The notes under the pieces: model-generated | What the model was told of the DNA's origin: nothing | The model's database searches: none | The model's input: only the letters and a program-made list of their open reading frames with translations | Source: Aneurinibacillus sp. | GTDB taxonomy: Bacteria > Bacillota > UBA5301 > DYFA01 | Assembly: GCA_020725425.1 (NCBI GenBank) | Contig: DYFA01000033.1 | Span: 51,407-115,406 of the forward strand | Length of the DNA stretch: 64,000 bases | Direction: 5' to 3' | Made by a program: the position numbers and the translations under genes | Part shown: piece after piece, positions 1 to 8,750 of the stretch | Numbering within the stretch: position 1 is the first letter of the stretch | How the letters are laid out: every line of letters begins with the position of its first letter

Positions 1-21
1 GCTCGGAACGGGGGAATCGGT

Positions 22-984
22 GTGATCCCGAAGCTGCGCATTGCCCACATGGCGCCCCGGCTCCCGATCATCCAGGGCGGAATGGCCGTGAAGGTCTCGA
101 CCGGCCGGCTGGCGGCCGCCGTCGCCCAGGCGGGGGGCATCGGCACCATCGCCGGAACCGGTTTGACCCAGGCCGAACTGGTGGACGAGATCCGCAAGGC
201 CCGCGACCTCACCGCGGGCTACGTCGGCGTCAACGTCCTCTTCGCCGTCCAGCAGTTTGCCGAGCTCATGCTGACTGCCATGAAGGAGAAGGTCGACTTT
301 GTGGTCTCCGGGGCCGGCTTCTCCCGGGACATGTTCACCTGGGGCAAGGACCACGGCATCCCGGTCCTCGCCATCGTCTCCTCGGCCCGCCTGGCCCAGG
401 TCGCCGAGAAACTCGGGGCTGCCGCGGTGGTGGTGGAGGGGAAAGAGGCGGGCGGGCACCTGGGGACCGACCGCTCCGTCAACGAACTGGTGCCGGAGGT
501 CGCCGCCGCGGTGAGGATCCCGGTGGTGGGCGCCGGGGGGATCATGGACGGCTTCGACATCGGGCGCCTCCTGAAGCTGGGGGCGGCTGGGGTCCAGATG
601 GCCACCCGCTTCGTCGCCAGCCTCGAGTGCGAGGCGCATGCCAGGTTCAAGGAGAAGTACCTCTCCGCCCGGGCCGAGGATGTCGTCCTGATCAAGAGCC
701 CGGTCGGACTGCCGGGCCGGGCGATCCGCAACAACTTCACCGAAAGCATCGCCGGCGAAGGGCGGCGGGCGATCGAGCACTGCGAGCGGTGCCTGAAGCG
801 GTGCAGCGCCAAGTTCTGCATCCTGGAGGCGCTCCGCCGGGCGGCGGCCGGGGACGTCGAGAACGGGCTGGTCTTCTCCGGCGAGTTCGTCCACCGCATC
901 ACGGAGGTCCTCCCCGTGCAGGAGATCATGGACCGCCTGGCCGCTCAACTGGGGCAGGCGCTGGCCGCGCCCGCCAACGCCTGA
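22..984 (+). CDS. NAD(P)H-dependent flavin oxidoreductase (nitronate monooxygenase / FabK-like family)
   Basis: A 320-residue TIM-barrel flavoprotein of the nitronate monooxygenase/enoyl-ACP reductase II superfamily. The N-terminal PIIQGGM motif, the GGHLG loop near residue 145 and the VVGAGGIMDG phosphate-binding segment near residue 170 are all present; they bind FMN in this family. A Cys-rich C-terminal stretch (HCERCLKRCSAKFC, about residues 252-265) is typical of the Firmicutes branch and may bind metal. The GTG start is preferred over the ATG at 49 because family members usually begin about nine residues before the LPIIQGG motif. Its substrate cannot be read from the sequence: nitronate oxidation or a fatty-acid reductase role are both possible. 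It is convergent with the decayed gerA gene. Confidence 0.85.
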   Translation: MIPKLRIAHMAPRLPIIQGGMAVKVSTGRLAAAVAQAGGIGTIAGTGLTQAELVDEIRKARDLTAGYVGVNVLFAVQQFAELMLTAMKEKVDFVVSGAGFSRDMFTWGKDHGIPVLAIVSSARLAQVAEKLGAAAVVVEGKEAGGHLGTDRSVNELVPEVAAAVRIPVVGAGGIMDGFDIGRLLKLGAAGVQMATRFVASLECEAHARFKEKYLSARAEDVVLIKSPVGLPGRAIRNNFTESIAGEGRRAIEHCERCLKRCSAKFCILEALRRAAAGDVENGLVFSGEFVHRITEVLPVQEIMDRLAAQLGQALAAPANA

Positions 985-1002
985 GCGCGTTCAAGCGTCC
1001 TT

Positions 1003-1951
1003 CTAGTCCGGTTCCGCGCCCCGGCGCTGCTTTTGACAGGGGCTTTTGCGGGCCTTTGGGAATTCGTCCTCAGTCTCGGCCAAGATCAAGAGGCAGTCAT
1101 TCTGCGCCCCCTGAAAGCCGGAGATCGCTTGGGTTACCTCGCCTCCGTCACGGAGTGCCGCCACCATGGCGTTGTACGGCACGACGAAGGGGCCGATGCC
1201 CGTTAGAGCGATGACGATGATCATGAGGGGGCTGATCAGTCCGGCGGAGACGGACGCCCGGCCGATGATCAGCGCCCTGACGATGCTGATTGGCCTCACC
1301 CAGCTGGCGCGGCAGCCGGGCGCCCGCTTCACGCACGATCTCAATGGCGATTTGCATGATGAAGGCCTCCAGGATGGCCGGAAACGGCGTCCCCTCCTGT
1401 CCGGGAGAGAACGGGCTGTCCTCAATGAACTCCTCGATATACCCGCTCTCCAGGACCGCGTCGACGTCGATCCGGGAGATCCGGCGCCGCGCCTCCTCGA
1501 CGATCCGGTCGTTCGCCGTCCCTGTCAAGTAGGCCAGCACGACCCGGGTTTGGGTCACCCGCCCGACCAGAAACGCCTCAAAGCGGAGGTTGGGACTCTT
1601 GATCCGGCAGCGGAGCAGGCCGGTGTTGGTTCGCAGGTTTTCCACAAAGCCCTCCCGCGGGCCGAGGATGACGCTCTCCGTCATCGGCTCTTCGACGGTC
1701 CGGCCCTCCACGCCACGGAGGTCCATGCACAGGGCTTGGCGGTGTCCCTCGACCAGCATCACTGTGAGGTTCACGGTCAGGTCTTCGCTTAAGGGAACGC
1801 CCTTCAACTCAGCCTTGGCGACCGGCGGTCTCAACGCCCGCGCCTCGGTTCGCTTCTGGTTTGGAGGCCGGAACCGCCTGAGGAACCGAACCATCCTGCG
1901 GAAAATCGACCTGCCGCACCCCTTGGAAGAGTATCTCCCAAAGGGCTTCAT
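1003..1951 (-). pseudogene. Decayed spore germination protein, GerA family
   Basis: The remains of a GerA-type germinant receptor A subunit. The 5' frame carries family signatures: SVILGPREGFVENLRTNT, YIEEFIEDSPFSP and GTPFPAILEAF followed by EIVREAGARLPRQLG. In intact proteins a block of roughly 100 residues with membrane segments lies between EDSPFSP and the GVPFPA-like motif; here the two are almost adjacent, so it has been deleted. Just after LPRQLGEA the homology moves to another frame (SIVRALIIGRASVSAGLISP, then ALTGIGPFVVPYN), which marks a frameshift near 1290-1310. The N-terminal domain also seems short, and the tail after position 1120 does not look like the family. GerA-A proteins are usually about 500 residues. 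Not functional as read. Confidence 0.85.
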
Positions 1952-1955
1952 TTCT

Positions 1956-2069
1956 TCACTTTGCCAAGGATACTATCTTCGACCACCGCTCCGGGCGGTC
2001 CAGAACCGGTAAGACCCGGGCCATCAGCTGCGGGTCGAACTGGCTGCCGGCGCACCGCTTCAGCTCGGT
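1956..2069 (-). pseudogene. Fragment: C-terminal tail of an HD-GYP domain protein
   Basis: About 37 codons ending in a stop read TELKRCAGSQFDPQLMARVL and on. This matches the extreme C-terminus of HD-GYP cyclic-di-GMP phosphodiesterases; the intact HD-GYP gene at 34549-36273 ends with the near-identical ELKRCSGTQFDP motif. No upstream catalytic part (HDIGK, HHE) is in frame, and the intact SHOCT gene occupies the preceding DNA, so this is an orphan fragment. It lies directly against the start of the decayed gerA gene. Confidence 0.65.
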
Positions 2070-2077
2070 CTGCGCGG

Positions 2078-2317
2078 CTACTTTCCCTCGCTCAACTCCT
2101 GCAGTAGCCGCCGGTACTCCTCCAGCGTGATCTCGCCTTTGGCCAGCCGGCGGTCGAGGATCTGCTTCGGCGTTTCCACCGGTTGCTCCGGCCGGGGCTC
2201 CGGCCCGTACCACCGGGGGCCGCAGCCTCCCCGCCAGAAGAAGCCGCGTCCACAGCCGCCGAACAGGAACCAGAGGATGGCCAGGAGCAACAACCAGAAT
2301 ACGTATCCACCCATCAT
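2078..2317 (-). CDS. Small membrane protein with SHOCT domain
   Basis: A 79-residue protein. Residues 4-20 form one hydrophobic membrane segment, followed by a Gly/Trp/Cys-rich juxtamembrane stretch (GGCGRGFFWRGGCG). A C-terminal SHOCT domain follows (ILDRRLAKGEITLEEYRRL), the short domain often found at the end of small membrane proteins. The ATG at 2317 is chosen because an AGGGTGA-like ribosome site lies just upstream; a GTG nine bases further up is possible. It is the only apparently intact gene in a decayed patch. The role of SHOCT proteins is unknown; membrane-linked oligomerisation is a common guess. Confidence 0.75.
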   Translation of the reverse strand: MMGGYVFWLLLLAILWFLFGGCGRGFFWRGGCGPRWYGPEPRPEQPVETPKQILDRRLAKGEITLEEYRRLLQELSEGK

Positions 2318-2358
2318 TGCAGTCACCCTTTTTTGTTATCGGCCGGCGCACCTTTGTG

Positions 2359-2768
2359 TTATTTTTTCGCCAGCCACTGGCGGACGGCCTCCCGGACCTG
2401 TTCCACCTCGAACCCGTCGATCTCGTCCTTGAACTCGCGCAGTGGCTGGTTGGCACCGGTTCCGGCCGACAGCCCGGACTTGGTCTTGAGTTCAGCCAGC
2501 GGGATGCCGAAGGTCTTGTCACCTCGGCCAGGGTCATCGAGCCTTTGATGTCGTCCGGCTCGCCGGTGGGTAAGCCCGGTTCCGCCCGAGTCCGCGGCGG
2601 AGCCGGAACCCCGCTCAGGATATCCGGTTGAATGGTGCCGGCCGCCGTCTTCTGGGCGATGGCGACCCGCCCGGAGGAAACCCAGTAACCTGTGGCCATG
2701 GCGACGGCGATAGTCAGCGCCATCACCCCGACGCCGATCACCGGCACCCAGCGCTTATCTAGCCGCAT
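2359..2768 (-). pseudogene. Frameshifted membrane-anchored protein, partner of 4Fe-4S protein
   Basis: The N-terminal part (MRLDKRWVP, one membrane segment at residues 8-30, then a Pro-rich linker) runs in frame to IKGSMTLAEVT. The expected continuation KTFGIPLAELKTKSGLSAGT through EVEQVREAVRQWLAKK lies in the next frame and ends at a TAA at 2359. One missing base around 2519-2523 explains the shift. A domain of this kind (MTLAEVAKxxGIP, PLRELK, VREAV) usually follows a polyferredoxin-like membrane protein in Firmicutes, and here it overlaps the end of one by 14 bases. A sequencing error cannot be excluded. Left in frame, translation would run on into unrelated residues. Confidence 0.7.
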
Positions 2769-3147
2769 CGGTCGCCACCTCCTGCTTGCTCGGGCGGCCG
2801 CCCGGCCCCTCGATCACCAGAGCCTTCTGCGGACAGGCGTCCACACACTCCAGGCACATGCTGAAGAAGCTCACCCGGTTCATCAGGCTGACCAGCGCCC
2901 CCAAGGGGCAGGCGAACCGGCACCAGAATTTCGGGATCAGGAGGGCGAGAGCCAACACGACCCCCGTCACGATCCAGCCTGACAACGCCACCTCATCCGG
3001 CGAGAAGAGCCAGTGCAGACTGAAGATGGTCCGGTAGGGGTCGTAGTCGGCAAAGACCAGCTCGGCCGTGGAGTAGGTGGCCCACAGGATCGCCACCAGC
3101 ACTACGTACTTCAGGAGCACGAGGTAACGATCGTACCGCTCCGGCAC
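2755..3147 (-). pseudogene. N-terminally truncated 4Fe-4S membrane protein (NapH/CcoG-like)
   Basis: The 130 readable residues hold two membrane segments (about 10-28 and 55-78), then CRFACPLGALVSLMNR and CLECVDACPQKAL. This is the C-terminal half of the NapH-like polyferredoxin family: a CxxxCP membrane motif followed by a Cys cluster for a 4Fe-4S centre. Family members normally have four or more membrane segments and an earlier CxxxCP motif. Upstream of GTG 3147 the frame shows only a few more matching residues (RLKVPERYDRY) and then unrelated sequence. It could still be translated, but would lack half the fold. The role would be electron transfer at the membrane. Confidence 0.65.
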
Positions 3148-3369
3148 CTTCAGTCTCGAGCGAGGCTGCGATCTGCTGGTTCAACTGGTGGGCGACCGCC
3201 TTCCACAGAGAGAGCGAGGAAGACGCGGGACGAACTCGCGTCCAACGAGTCGTGCTGACCCCGGGCGGGGTATAGTCTACGTCCCCTGCCGTGCTTCTGG
3301 TACATCGTATGTAGAATCGGTGCGCCAGTAACCGCCAGAGCCCCGCCCGACGTCCGGCAGAGGTTGCGC

Positions 3370-5364
3370 TTACCAGACTGCCCTGACCAGATAGAACATC
3401 CCGACCAGGAGCACCATGAGCGTCGCCGCCAGGAGGAGAAGATCGAAGCCGATGTTGACCTCGCTCCATTCGGGGGAGGTCCGGCGAGCCCCGGGAGTCA
3501 CCAGGAAGAGCCAAGCGCGGTAGAAGGGCAGAGCCAGGGCCGTTCTGGCCATCCGGAGGCGTAGGAGCACTGCCAGCCCCGCCGCCCACGCCACCGCGCG
3601 ACTGGCGGGTTCGGCCAGTTCCAAGGCGCGCGCCAAGTCGACCGTCCGCCGGCCCAAGCTGACCAGGGGACGGTAGACCAGCTCCTCGACGCTCAGCCAG
3701 GGTGGGGCCGCCCCGACCGGACGGCGGCCGGCCAAGAGGTACACCGCCGCCCCGATCCCCAGGGCGATGAGCGGCCCCTCCAGGTCGTGCAGGGTGAAGA
3801 CGCTCAGGTGGGTGAGGTGCTCCAGGGCGTGAGGGTCGAAGCGCAAGCCCTTCGCCGCCGGCAGGATAAGCCCCGCCAGCACGGGCCCGGGAGCCACGCC
3901 AATGGCCGCTACCAGGAGAGCGAGACTGGCCAGGGCCAGTTCCTGGCTGACCGGTAGCAGCTCTGCCCTCCGGGGCTGGGGACTGCGGCCCAGGAAGACC
4001 TGGAAAAGCAGGCGCAGGGCATAGACGACCGTAAGCCCGCTGGTGAAGACGAAGATCTTCTCCAGGACGAGCGCCGCCGCGCCTCCGCCGTGCCCGGCGA
4101 CTTCCAGGATGGCGTGGTGAAGCAGGGTCTTGCTGACGTAGCCGTTAAAGCCGGGCAGCCCGGTAAGCCCGCCGGCCGCCACCAGAAAGGCGACGAAGAC
4201 GAGCGGAAGCTGCCGGGCCAGCCCCCCCAGGTCGCTCAGGCGCCTCTTGCCGGTATGCTGCATCACCGCCCCGGCCACGAGGAACAGCGTGCTCTTAAAG
4301 AGGGCATGGTTGATCATATGCAGCCAGGCGGCGCCGAAGGCCACTCCGCCCTGGGACCCCAGGAAGGCGGCGCCGCCCAGGCCGAAGATGATGTACCCCA
4401 TCTGGCTCACGCTGCTGTACGCCAGCACCTTCTTGAATTCCGGGGCCAGGATGGCCATGATCGCCCCGCCGAGCATCGTGGCCGCCCCCGCCCAGAGCAG
4501 GAAGGTGCCCACACCGTGGCCGACCGCCGCGGTGTAGGCGGTCTGGACTGCCTGCCCGACGGCGTCGCCGGACTGGAGCAGGACCAGCGCGCTCCGGGCG
4601 ATACCATAGGCGCCCGCCTTGATCATCAGGCCGGACAACAGGGCGCTGGCCGGGGACGGCGCCACGGGATGGGCCCGGGGCAGCCAGACGTGGAGGGGAA
4701 GCATCCCCGCCTTGACCCCGAACCCGGCGCATAAGAGGGCGAAGAGAAGATAGGGGTTGACCCCGGCTTCCTGCAGGCGGTCCGCCGCCGGCATCCAGGC
4801 CGTGGTCCCGAGGACGTGCCGGAGGAGAAACGCCCCCAGCAGGATGAGCAGCCCGCCGGCGACGCTCAGGTAGAGATAGAACCCGCCGGCCTCCAGCGCC
4901 TCGGGGCTCTCTTCATGGACCACCAAGGGATAAGCGGCGAAGGTCATCAGCTCGAAGAAGAGATAGAGCGTGAAGAGGTCGCCGGCCAGGAAGACCCCGA
5001 GACAGCCGCTGAAGGTGAGGAGGTACATGAGGTAAAAGCGGTTGGGGGCGTGCTCGTGCGCCACGTAGCGGAAGGAAAACGCCGTGACCAGGAGCCACAC
5101 CAGGGCGACCAGGAGAGCCAGTTGGGCACCGAAGGCGTCGACGTGAAAGGTCAGCCCCTCCCCCAACGCCCAGGATATCCGGTAGGCGGCGGCCCCCTGC
5201 CGCCTGACGATCGAGTTCAGCCAACAGCAGAGCGCGAAGGCAGCGGCCGCGGTCGTGAAGACAGCGGCATTGCGGAGTCTGCCTGATCGGCGGCCCGCTC
5301 CGTACGCCAGCACCGCACCGGCCGCCGGAACGATCCCGACCAGCGCCGGAAGGGGGGTGCTCAC
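3370..5364 (-). CDS. Proton-translocating NADH dehydrogenase-like / Mrp antiporter subunit (NuoL/MrpA type)
   Basis: A 664-residue polytopic membrane protein of the ND2/ND4/ND5 superfamily, the last gene of the Mrp-like operon. The conserved transmembrane Glu (LFFELMTFAAYPLV), the buried Lys and following His in FGVKAGMLPLHVWLPRAHP, and the PSPASALLSGLMIKAGAYG block are all present; these residues form the proton path in complex I and Mrp subunits. A long C-terminal part beyond the 14-helix core carries further hydrophobic helices, as in NuoL/MrpA-type subunits. The start overlaps the preceding gene by 4 bases (GTGA), which suggests translational coupling. The GTG at 5364 is assumed. Confidence 0.85.
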   Translation of the reverse strand: MSTPLPALVGIVPAAGAVLAYGAGRRSGRLRNAAVFTTAAAAFALCCWLNSIVRRQGAAAYRISWALGEGLTFHVDAFGAQLALLVALVWLLVTAFSFRYVAHEHAPNRFYLMYLLTFSGCLGVFLAGDLFTLYLFFELMTFAAYPLVVHEESPEALEAGGFYLYLSVAGGLLILLGAFLLRHVLGTTAWMPAADRLQEAGVNPYLLFALLCAGFGVKAGMLPLHVWLPRAHPVAPSPASALLSGLMIKAGAYGIARSALVLLQSGDAVGQAVQTAYTAAVGHGVGTFLLWAGAATMLGGAIMAILAPEFKKVLAYSSVSQMGYIIFGLGGAAFLGSQGGVAFGAAWLHMINHALFKSTLFLVAGAVMQHTGKRRLSDLGGLARQLPLVFVAFLVAAGGLTGLPGFNGYVSKTLLHHAILEVAGHGGGAAALVLEKIFVFTSGLTVVYALRLLFQVFLGRSPQPRRAELLPVSQELALASLALLVAAIGVAPGPVLAGLILPAAKGLRFDPHALEHLTHLSVFTLHDLEGPLIALGIGAAVYLLAGRRPVGAAPPWLSVEELVYRPLVSLGRRTVDLARALELAEPASRAVAWAAGLAVLLRLRMARTALALPFYRAWLFLVTPGARRTSPEWSEVNIGFDLLLLAATLMVLLVGMFYLVRAVW

Positions 5365-6878
5365 AGCAGGCCGCCTCCTGCCTTGAAGACCGCCGCTGCG
5401 GTGGCCTGCGCCAGCTCAAGCGGCAGGTTCCGGGGGAGCACGTCGAACAGGACAGTCAGCACTGCCAACGTCACCATCGGCACTAGCATGGTGTACCCCA
5501 CTTCTCTCCGGGGAATGGCCTCCTCCGCAGGCGGTTTGAAGTAGGCGTTGACGATAATGGGGAAATAGTAGACGGCGTTCAGGAAGCTCGACAGGAGAAG
5601 AATCACTGTATAGAACGCCCGCCCGGCGTCCAAGGCGCCCAGGCCGATGATCCACTTGCTCAGGAAACCGTTGAACGGCGGAAGGCCGATCATGGCGAAG
5701 GCGGCCGCCGTGAAGGCGCCCATGGTCACCGGCATCTCCTTGGCCACCCCCTTCAGCTCTTCGATGGTGCGCCGGCCGGTCTGAAGGATGATGGCGCCGG
5801 AGGTGAGAAAGAGACAGCTCTTCATCACCGCGTGGCTCAGGATGTGGAAGACGTCGCCGGTCAAGGCCCGGCCGCTGAGCAGGGCCAGGCCGATCAAGAC
5901 GTAGCCCATCTGCCCGATGCTGGAATAGGCCAGCCGCCGCTTCAGGTCGGTTTGGGCGATCGCCAGGACCGATCCCCAGATCGTGGTGATGGCGCCCAGC
6001 ACCAGGACGATCTGGTTCCACCCGGCGTTGCCCACCGATGCCGGATCGAACAGGTTGTAGATCACCCGGATCAAGCCGTAGGCGCCGATCTTGATCATGA
6101 TCCCGGAGAGCAGGGCGCTGGCCGGCGACGGGGCCACCGGGTGGGCTTCGGGCAGCCAGATGTGGAGCGGCACCATGCCGGCCTTCATGCCGAAGCCGGC
6201 GAGCAGGGCGAGGAAGGCGGCGAAGGGCAGGCCGCTGGCCGCCGGAAGGGTGCCCGGAACAGTCAGCGCCACGCTGCCGGTGAGCCGGTACACTACGATG
6301 ATCCCGAAGAAGAGCGCCAGCGCTCCGCCGATGGTCATCAGCAGGTACAGGTAGCCGGCCCGCATCGCCTGAGGCGTCCCGTCGTGCACCACCAGGACGA
6401 AGGCGGCCAGCGACATGACCTCGAAGAACAGGTACAGGGTGATCAGGTCGCCCGCCATCACCGTGCCGAGACACCCGCCCAGGGTGAGCAGCAGGAAGGC
6501 GTAGAAACGGGTCCGGTCTCCCTCGTGGAGCATGTACTCCCAGGAGTAGAGGGAGACCAGCACCCAGATGAGCGCGGTGATCAGGCCCAGGGTGAAGCTG
6601 AGCAGGTCGGCGCGGAAGGAGAGCCCGAAGGGCGGCATTACGGACGGGAACGAAACTCCAGCCACCCCTCCCCCGCTGACCGCCGGGTACAGCGAACAGA
6701 CCAGCAGGAGGACGGCCAGCGACACCCAGAAAGCCGCCTGGTCCCGGGCCCGTTCGGAGATCCGGGCGGCCGGGGCCACCAGGAGAGCCCCTCCTATCGG
6801 CAGGATACTGGCCAGGAACGGCAGCCACGAGGTTTCACTCGGTACTCCGGCCAACGTCAACACCCCTCTCCAAGCCAC
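5361..6878 (-). CDS. Mrp/Mbh-type antiporter subunit, MrpD/NuoN-like
   Basis: A 505-residue membrane protein with about 14 helices, of the MrpD/ND2/ND4 family. The sequence shows the TM5 Glu (LFFEVMSLAAFVLV), FGMKAGMVPLHIWLPEAHP with the proton-path Lys and the His pair, and SSIGQMGYVLIGLAL. It is the second of three antiporter-like subunits in the operon. Possible starts are GTG 6878 or a GTG/TTG a few codons later beside a GGAGAGG stretch; the first is listed. There is a 10-base gap after the upstream MrpD gene and a GTGA overlap with the downstream one. It is expected to carry cations or protons in a membrane complex. Confidence 0.85.
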   Translation of the reverse strand: MAWRGVLTLAGVPSETSWLPFLASILPIGGALLVAPAARISERARDQAAFWVSLAVLLLVCSLYPAVSGGGVAGVSFPSVMPPFGLSFRADLLSFTLGLITALIWVLVSLYSWEYMLHEGDRTRFYAFLLLTLGGCLGTVMAGDLITLYLFFEVMSLAAFVLVVHDGTPQAMRAGYLYLLMTIGGALALFFGIIVVYRLTGSVALTVPGTLPAASGLPFAAFLALLAGFGMKAGMVPLHIWLPEAHPVAPSPASALLSGIMIKIGAYGLIRVIYNLFDPASVGNAGWNQIVLVLGAITTIWGSVLAIAQTDLKRRLAYSSIGQMGYVLIGLALLSGRALTGDVFHILSHAVMKSCLFLTSGAIILQTGRRTIEELKGVAKEMPVTMGAFTAAAFAMIGLPPFNGFLSKWIIGLGALDAGRAFYTVILLLSSFLNAVYYFPIIVNAYFKPPAEEAIPRREVGYTMLVPMVTLAVLTVLFDVLPRNLPLELAQATAAAVFKAGGGLL

Positions 6879-6888
6879 ACAAGATGAA

Positions 6889-8376
6889 TCAACGGGCCGC
6901 CCAGGCAGCCACCGTCCGGCCGACCAGGCCCAGCTGCACGGAGGGAAACAGCCCCATGAGCAGAGTGGCCAGCGCCAGCACCAACAACGGCGCCGTGGCG
7001 GACGCCGGCCGGCTCGGCGCCTTCAGTCCGGCCCGGGCGGGGGTGAGGAAACACCTGACCACCACGGGTATGTAGTAGGCGGCGTTGAGGAGCGAACTGA
7101 GCAGAACCACCCAGAGATAGAGCGGCATTCGGGCTTCCAGCGCCCCCAGGCTCAGATACCACTTGCTGATGAAGCCGTTCAGCGGGGGGATACCCACCAT
7201 GCTGAGCGCTCCTACCGCAAAGGCCGCGGCCGGCAGGGGCGCCTGGAGGCCCACTCCCTGCCATTCGCTGACGCGTCGCCGGCCGGTGGAGCGGATGATC
7301 GCCCCCGCCGCCAGGAACAGCATGGCTTTGACCACCGCATGGTTCAGAACGTGCAGGAGGCTCCCGAGAAGTCCGCTCCTGGACAGAAGCCCGACTCCAA
7401 GAAGGAGGTAGCCCACCTGGGAGACGGTGGAGTAGGCCAGCATCTTCTTGATGTCGTCCTCCCGGATGGCAGCGAGCGACCCGGCGAAGATAGCGGCGGT
7501 GGAAGCCCAGAGAACCGGCAGACGCCAGGCGGAAGAGGCTGCCACAGGCGCCGGAAACAGGTGCAGAACGAGTTTGAGCAGGACCAGCGCGTAGGCCTCC
7601 ACCACCACCCCCGAGAGGATGGCGCTCGACGGCGTGGGGGCAGCGGCATGGGCGTCCGGCAACCAGATGTGCAGAGGGTACAGGGCCGCTTTCACCATCA
7701 GGCCCAGCAGTAGCATGGCGAGAGCCGCGGCCACGCTCAGAGGGTAGGAAGCCAGGGCCGGTGCGAGCGCCTGTTTCAGGTACTCCAGGTTAAGATGGCC
7801 GGTGACGGCGTACAGTAGGGCGATCGCGAAGAGAAAGGCGCCCGAACCGAGGGTGCTCAGGATCAGATAGCGGTAAGCAGCCTCGATAGACAGCCGGTCG
7901 TTCTTCAGCGCCACCAGGCCGACTGCGGCGATGGCGCTGATCTCCAGGAAGACAAAGGTGTTGAAGAGGTCGTTGGTCGCTACCAGGCCCAGAAGCGCCG
8001 CTTCCAGGAGGAGATACAAAGCGCTGAAGTGGGGCAGGCCGGCCTCCCCGATCTCGGCCTCGAGCTCATCCTCGGCAAAGAGCGCCACCAAGAAGAAGAT
8101 CCCACTCAAACCGAGCAGGAGGTATGCCGCGACCGGGTCGATCAGGAACTCGATCCCCCAGGGGGCAGGTCGGCCACCGATGGCGTAGAGGAGCGCTCCC
8201 TTCTGCATCACCTGCGCTGCGAGGAGGACGCAGAAGCCGAACACCGCCGCCGCCGTCACCGTGGCGAGGCGCAGGGAAGCCCGGCGCCAGGCCTGCCATG
8301 GGAGCTCTGCGCAGTACGCCGCCAACAGGGGAACGATCACGACCAGGACGCCCAGGTGGCTCACGGGCGAAGTCAT
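6889..8376 (-). CDS. mrpD: Mrp-type Na+/H+ antiporter subunit D
   Basis: A 495-residue protein of the MrpD/MbhH family. It contains VFLEISAIAAVGLV (key Glu), MVKAALYPLHIWLPDAHA (Lys and His of the proton path) and TVSQVGYLLLGVGLL. Its place directly after MrpC-like and MrpB-like genes fits the mbhF-G-H and mrpB-C-D order, so this is the best MrpD candidate of the three. ATG 8376 overlaps the stop of the MrpC gene (ATGA). Two more related subunits follow, which is more than a basic Mrp operon has. Confidence 0.85.
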   Translation of the reverse strand: MTSPVSHLGVLVVIVPLLAAYCAELPWQAWRRASLRLATVTAAAVFGFCVLLAAQVMQKGALLYAIGGRPAPWGIEFLIDPVAAYLLLGLSGIFFLVALFAEDELEAEIGEAGLPHFSALYLLLEAALLGLVATNDLFNTFVFLEISAIAAVGLVALKNDRLSIEAAYRYLILSTLGSGAFLFAIALLYAVTGHLNLEYLKQALAPALASYPLSVAAALAMLLLGLMVKAALYPLHIWLPDAHAAAPTPSSAILSGVVVEAYALVLLKLVLHLFPAPVAASSAWRLPVLWASTAAIFAGSLAAIREDDIKKMLAYSTVSQVGYLLLGVGLLSRSGLLGSLLHVLNHAVVKAMLFLAAGAIIRSTGRRRVSEWQGVGLQAPLPAAAFAVGALSMVGIPPLNGFISKWYLSLGALEARMPLYLWVVLLSSLLNAAYYIPVVVRCFLTPARAGLKAPSRPASATAPLLVLALATLLMGLFPSVQLGLVGRTVAAWAAR

Positions 8377-8750
8377 GGCTCGGGACCTCTTCTCCGGGCG
8401 AGTTCGTCCACGTCCACTGTCCCGTAATGCTGGTATATCCTGCTGACCAGGGCCAGCGAGAAGGCGGTCACGCTGACGGAGACCACGATACCGGTCAGTA
8501 TCAGGGCGGACGGAACCGGGTTGATGTACCCCCCGGGGCCGGGTGGCGCGGTCAGGATCGGCGCCCGCCCCCCTTCCACGTACCCCGTGGCGACAAAGAT
8601 GAGGAAGACGGCGCTCTCCATCACGTTGATCCCGATAACCTTCTTGATGAGATGATTGTCGGCCAGGACGATGTAGAATCCCGTCAGAAACAGGATGGCC
8701 GCTGTGGCGTAGAACCCGTTGTGATAGAGCTTACCCAGCAGTTCCGTCAC
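8373..8750 (-). CDS. mrpC: Mrp-type Na+/H+ antiporter subunit C (NuoK-like)
   Basis: A 125-residue protein with three membrane segments in the NuoK/MrpC pattern: LFLTGFYIVLADNHLIKKVIGINVMESAVFL, then NPVPSALILTGIVVSVSVTAF. The ALILTGIVV block and the conserved Glu in the second helix (MESAV) are hallmarks of the family. The start is GTG 8750, overlapping the upstream stop by GTGA. Upstream in-frame residues are Arg/Gly-rich and unlike the family, so they are left out. It is part of the core membrane arm of the antiporter. Confidence 0.87.
   Translation of the reverse strand: MTELLGKLYHNGFYATAAILFLTGFYIVLADNHLIKKVIGINVMESAVFLIFVATGYVEGGRAPILTAPPGPGGYINPVPSALILTGIVVSVSVTAFSLALVSRIYQHYGTVDVDELARRRGPEP

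Noticed and set aside
219..929. Long open frame on the minus strand opposite the flavin oxidoreductase
   Set aside because: Low-complexity Arg/Ser/Pro-rich product caused by GC-rich codon bias; the plus-strand frame has clear family motifs.
4090..4734. Plus-strand frames across the Mrp operon
   Set aside because: They mirror the minus-strand genes and give Gln/Gly/His-rich products without known motifs.
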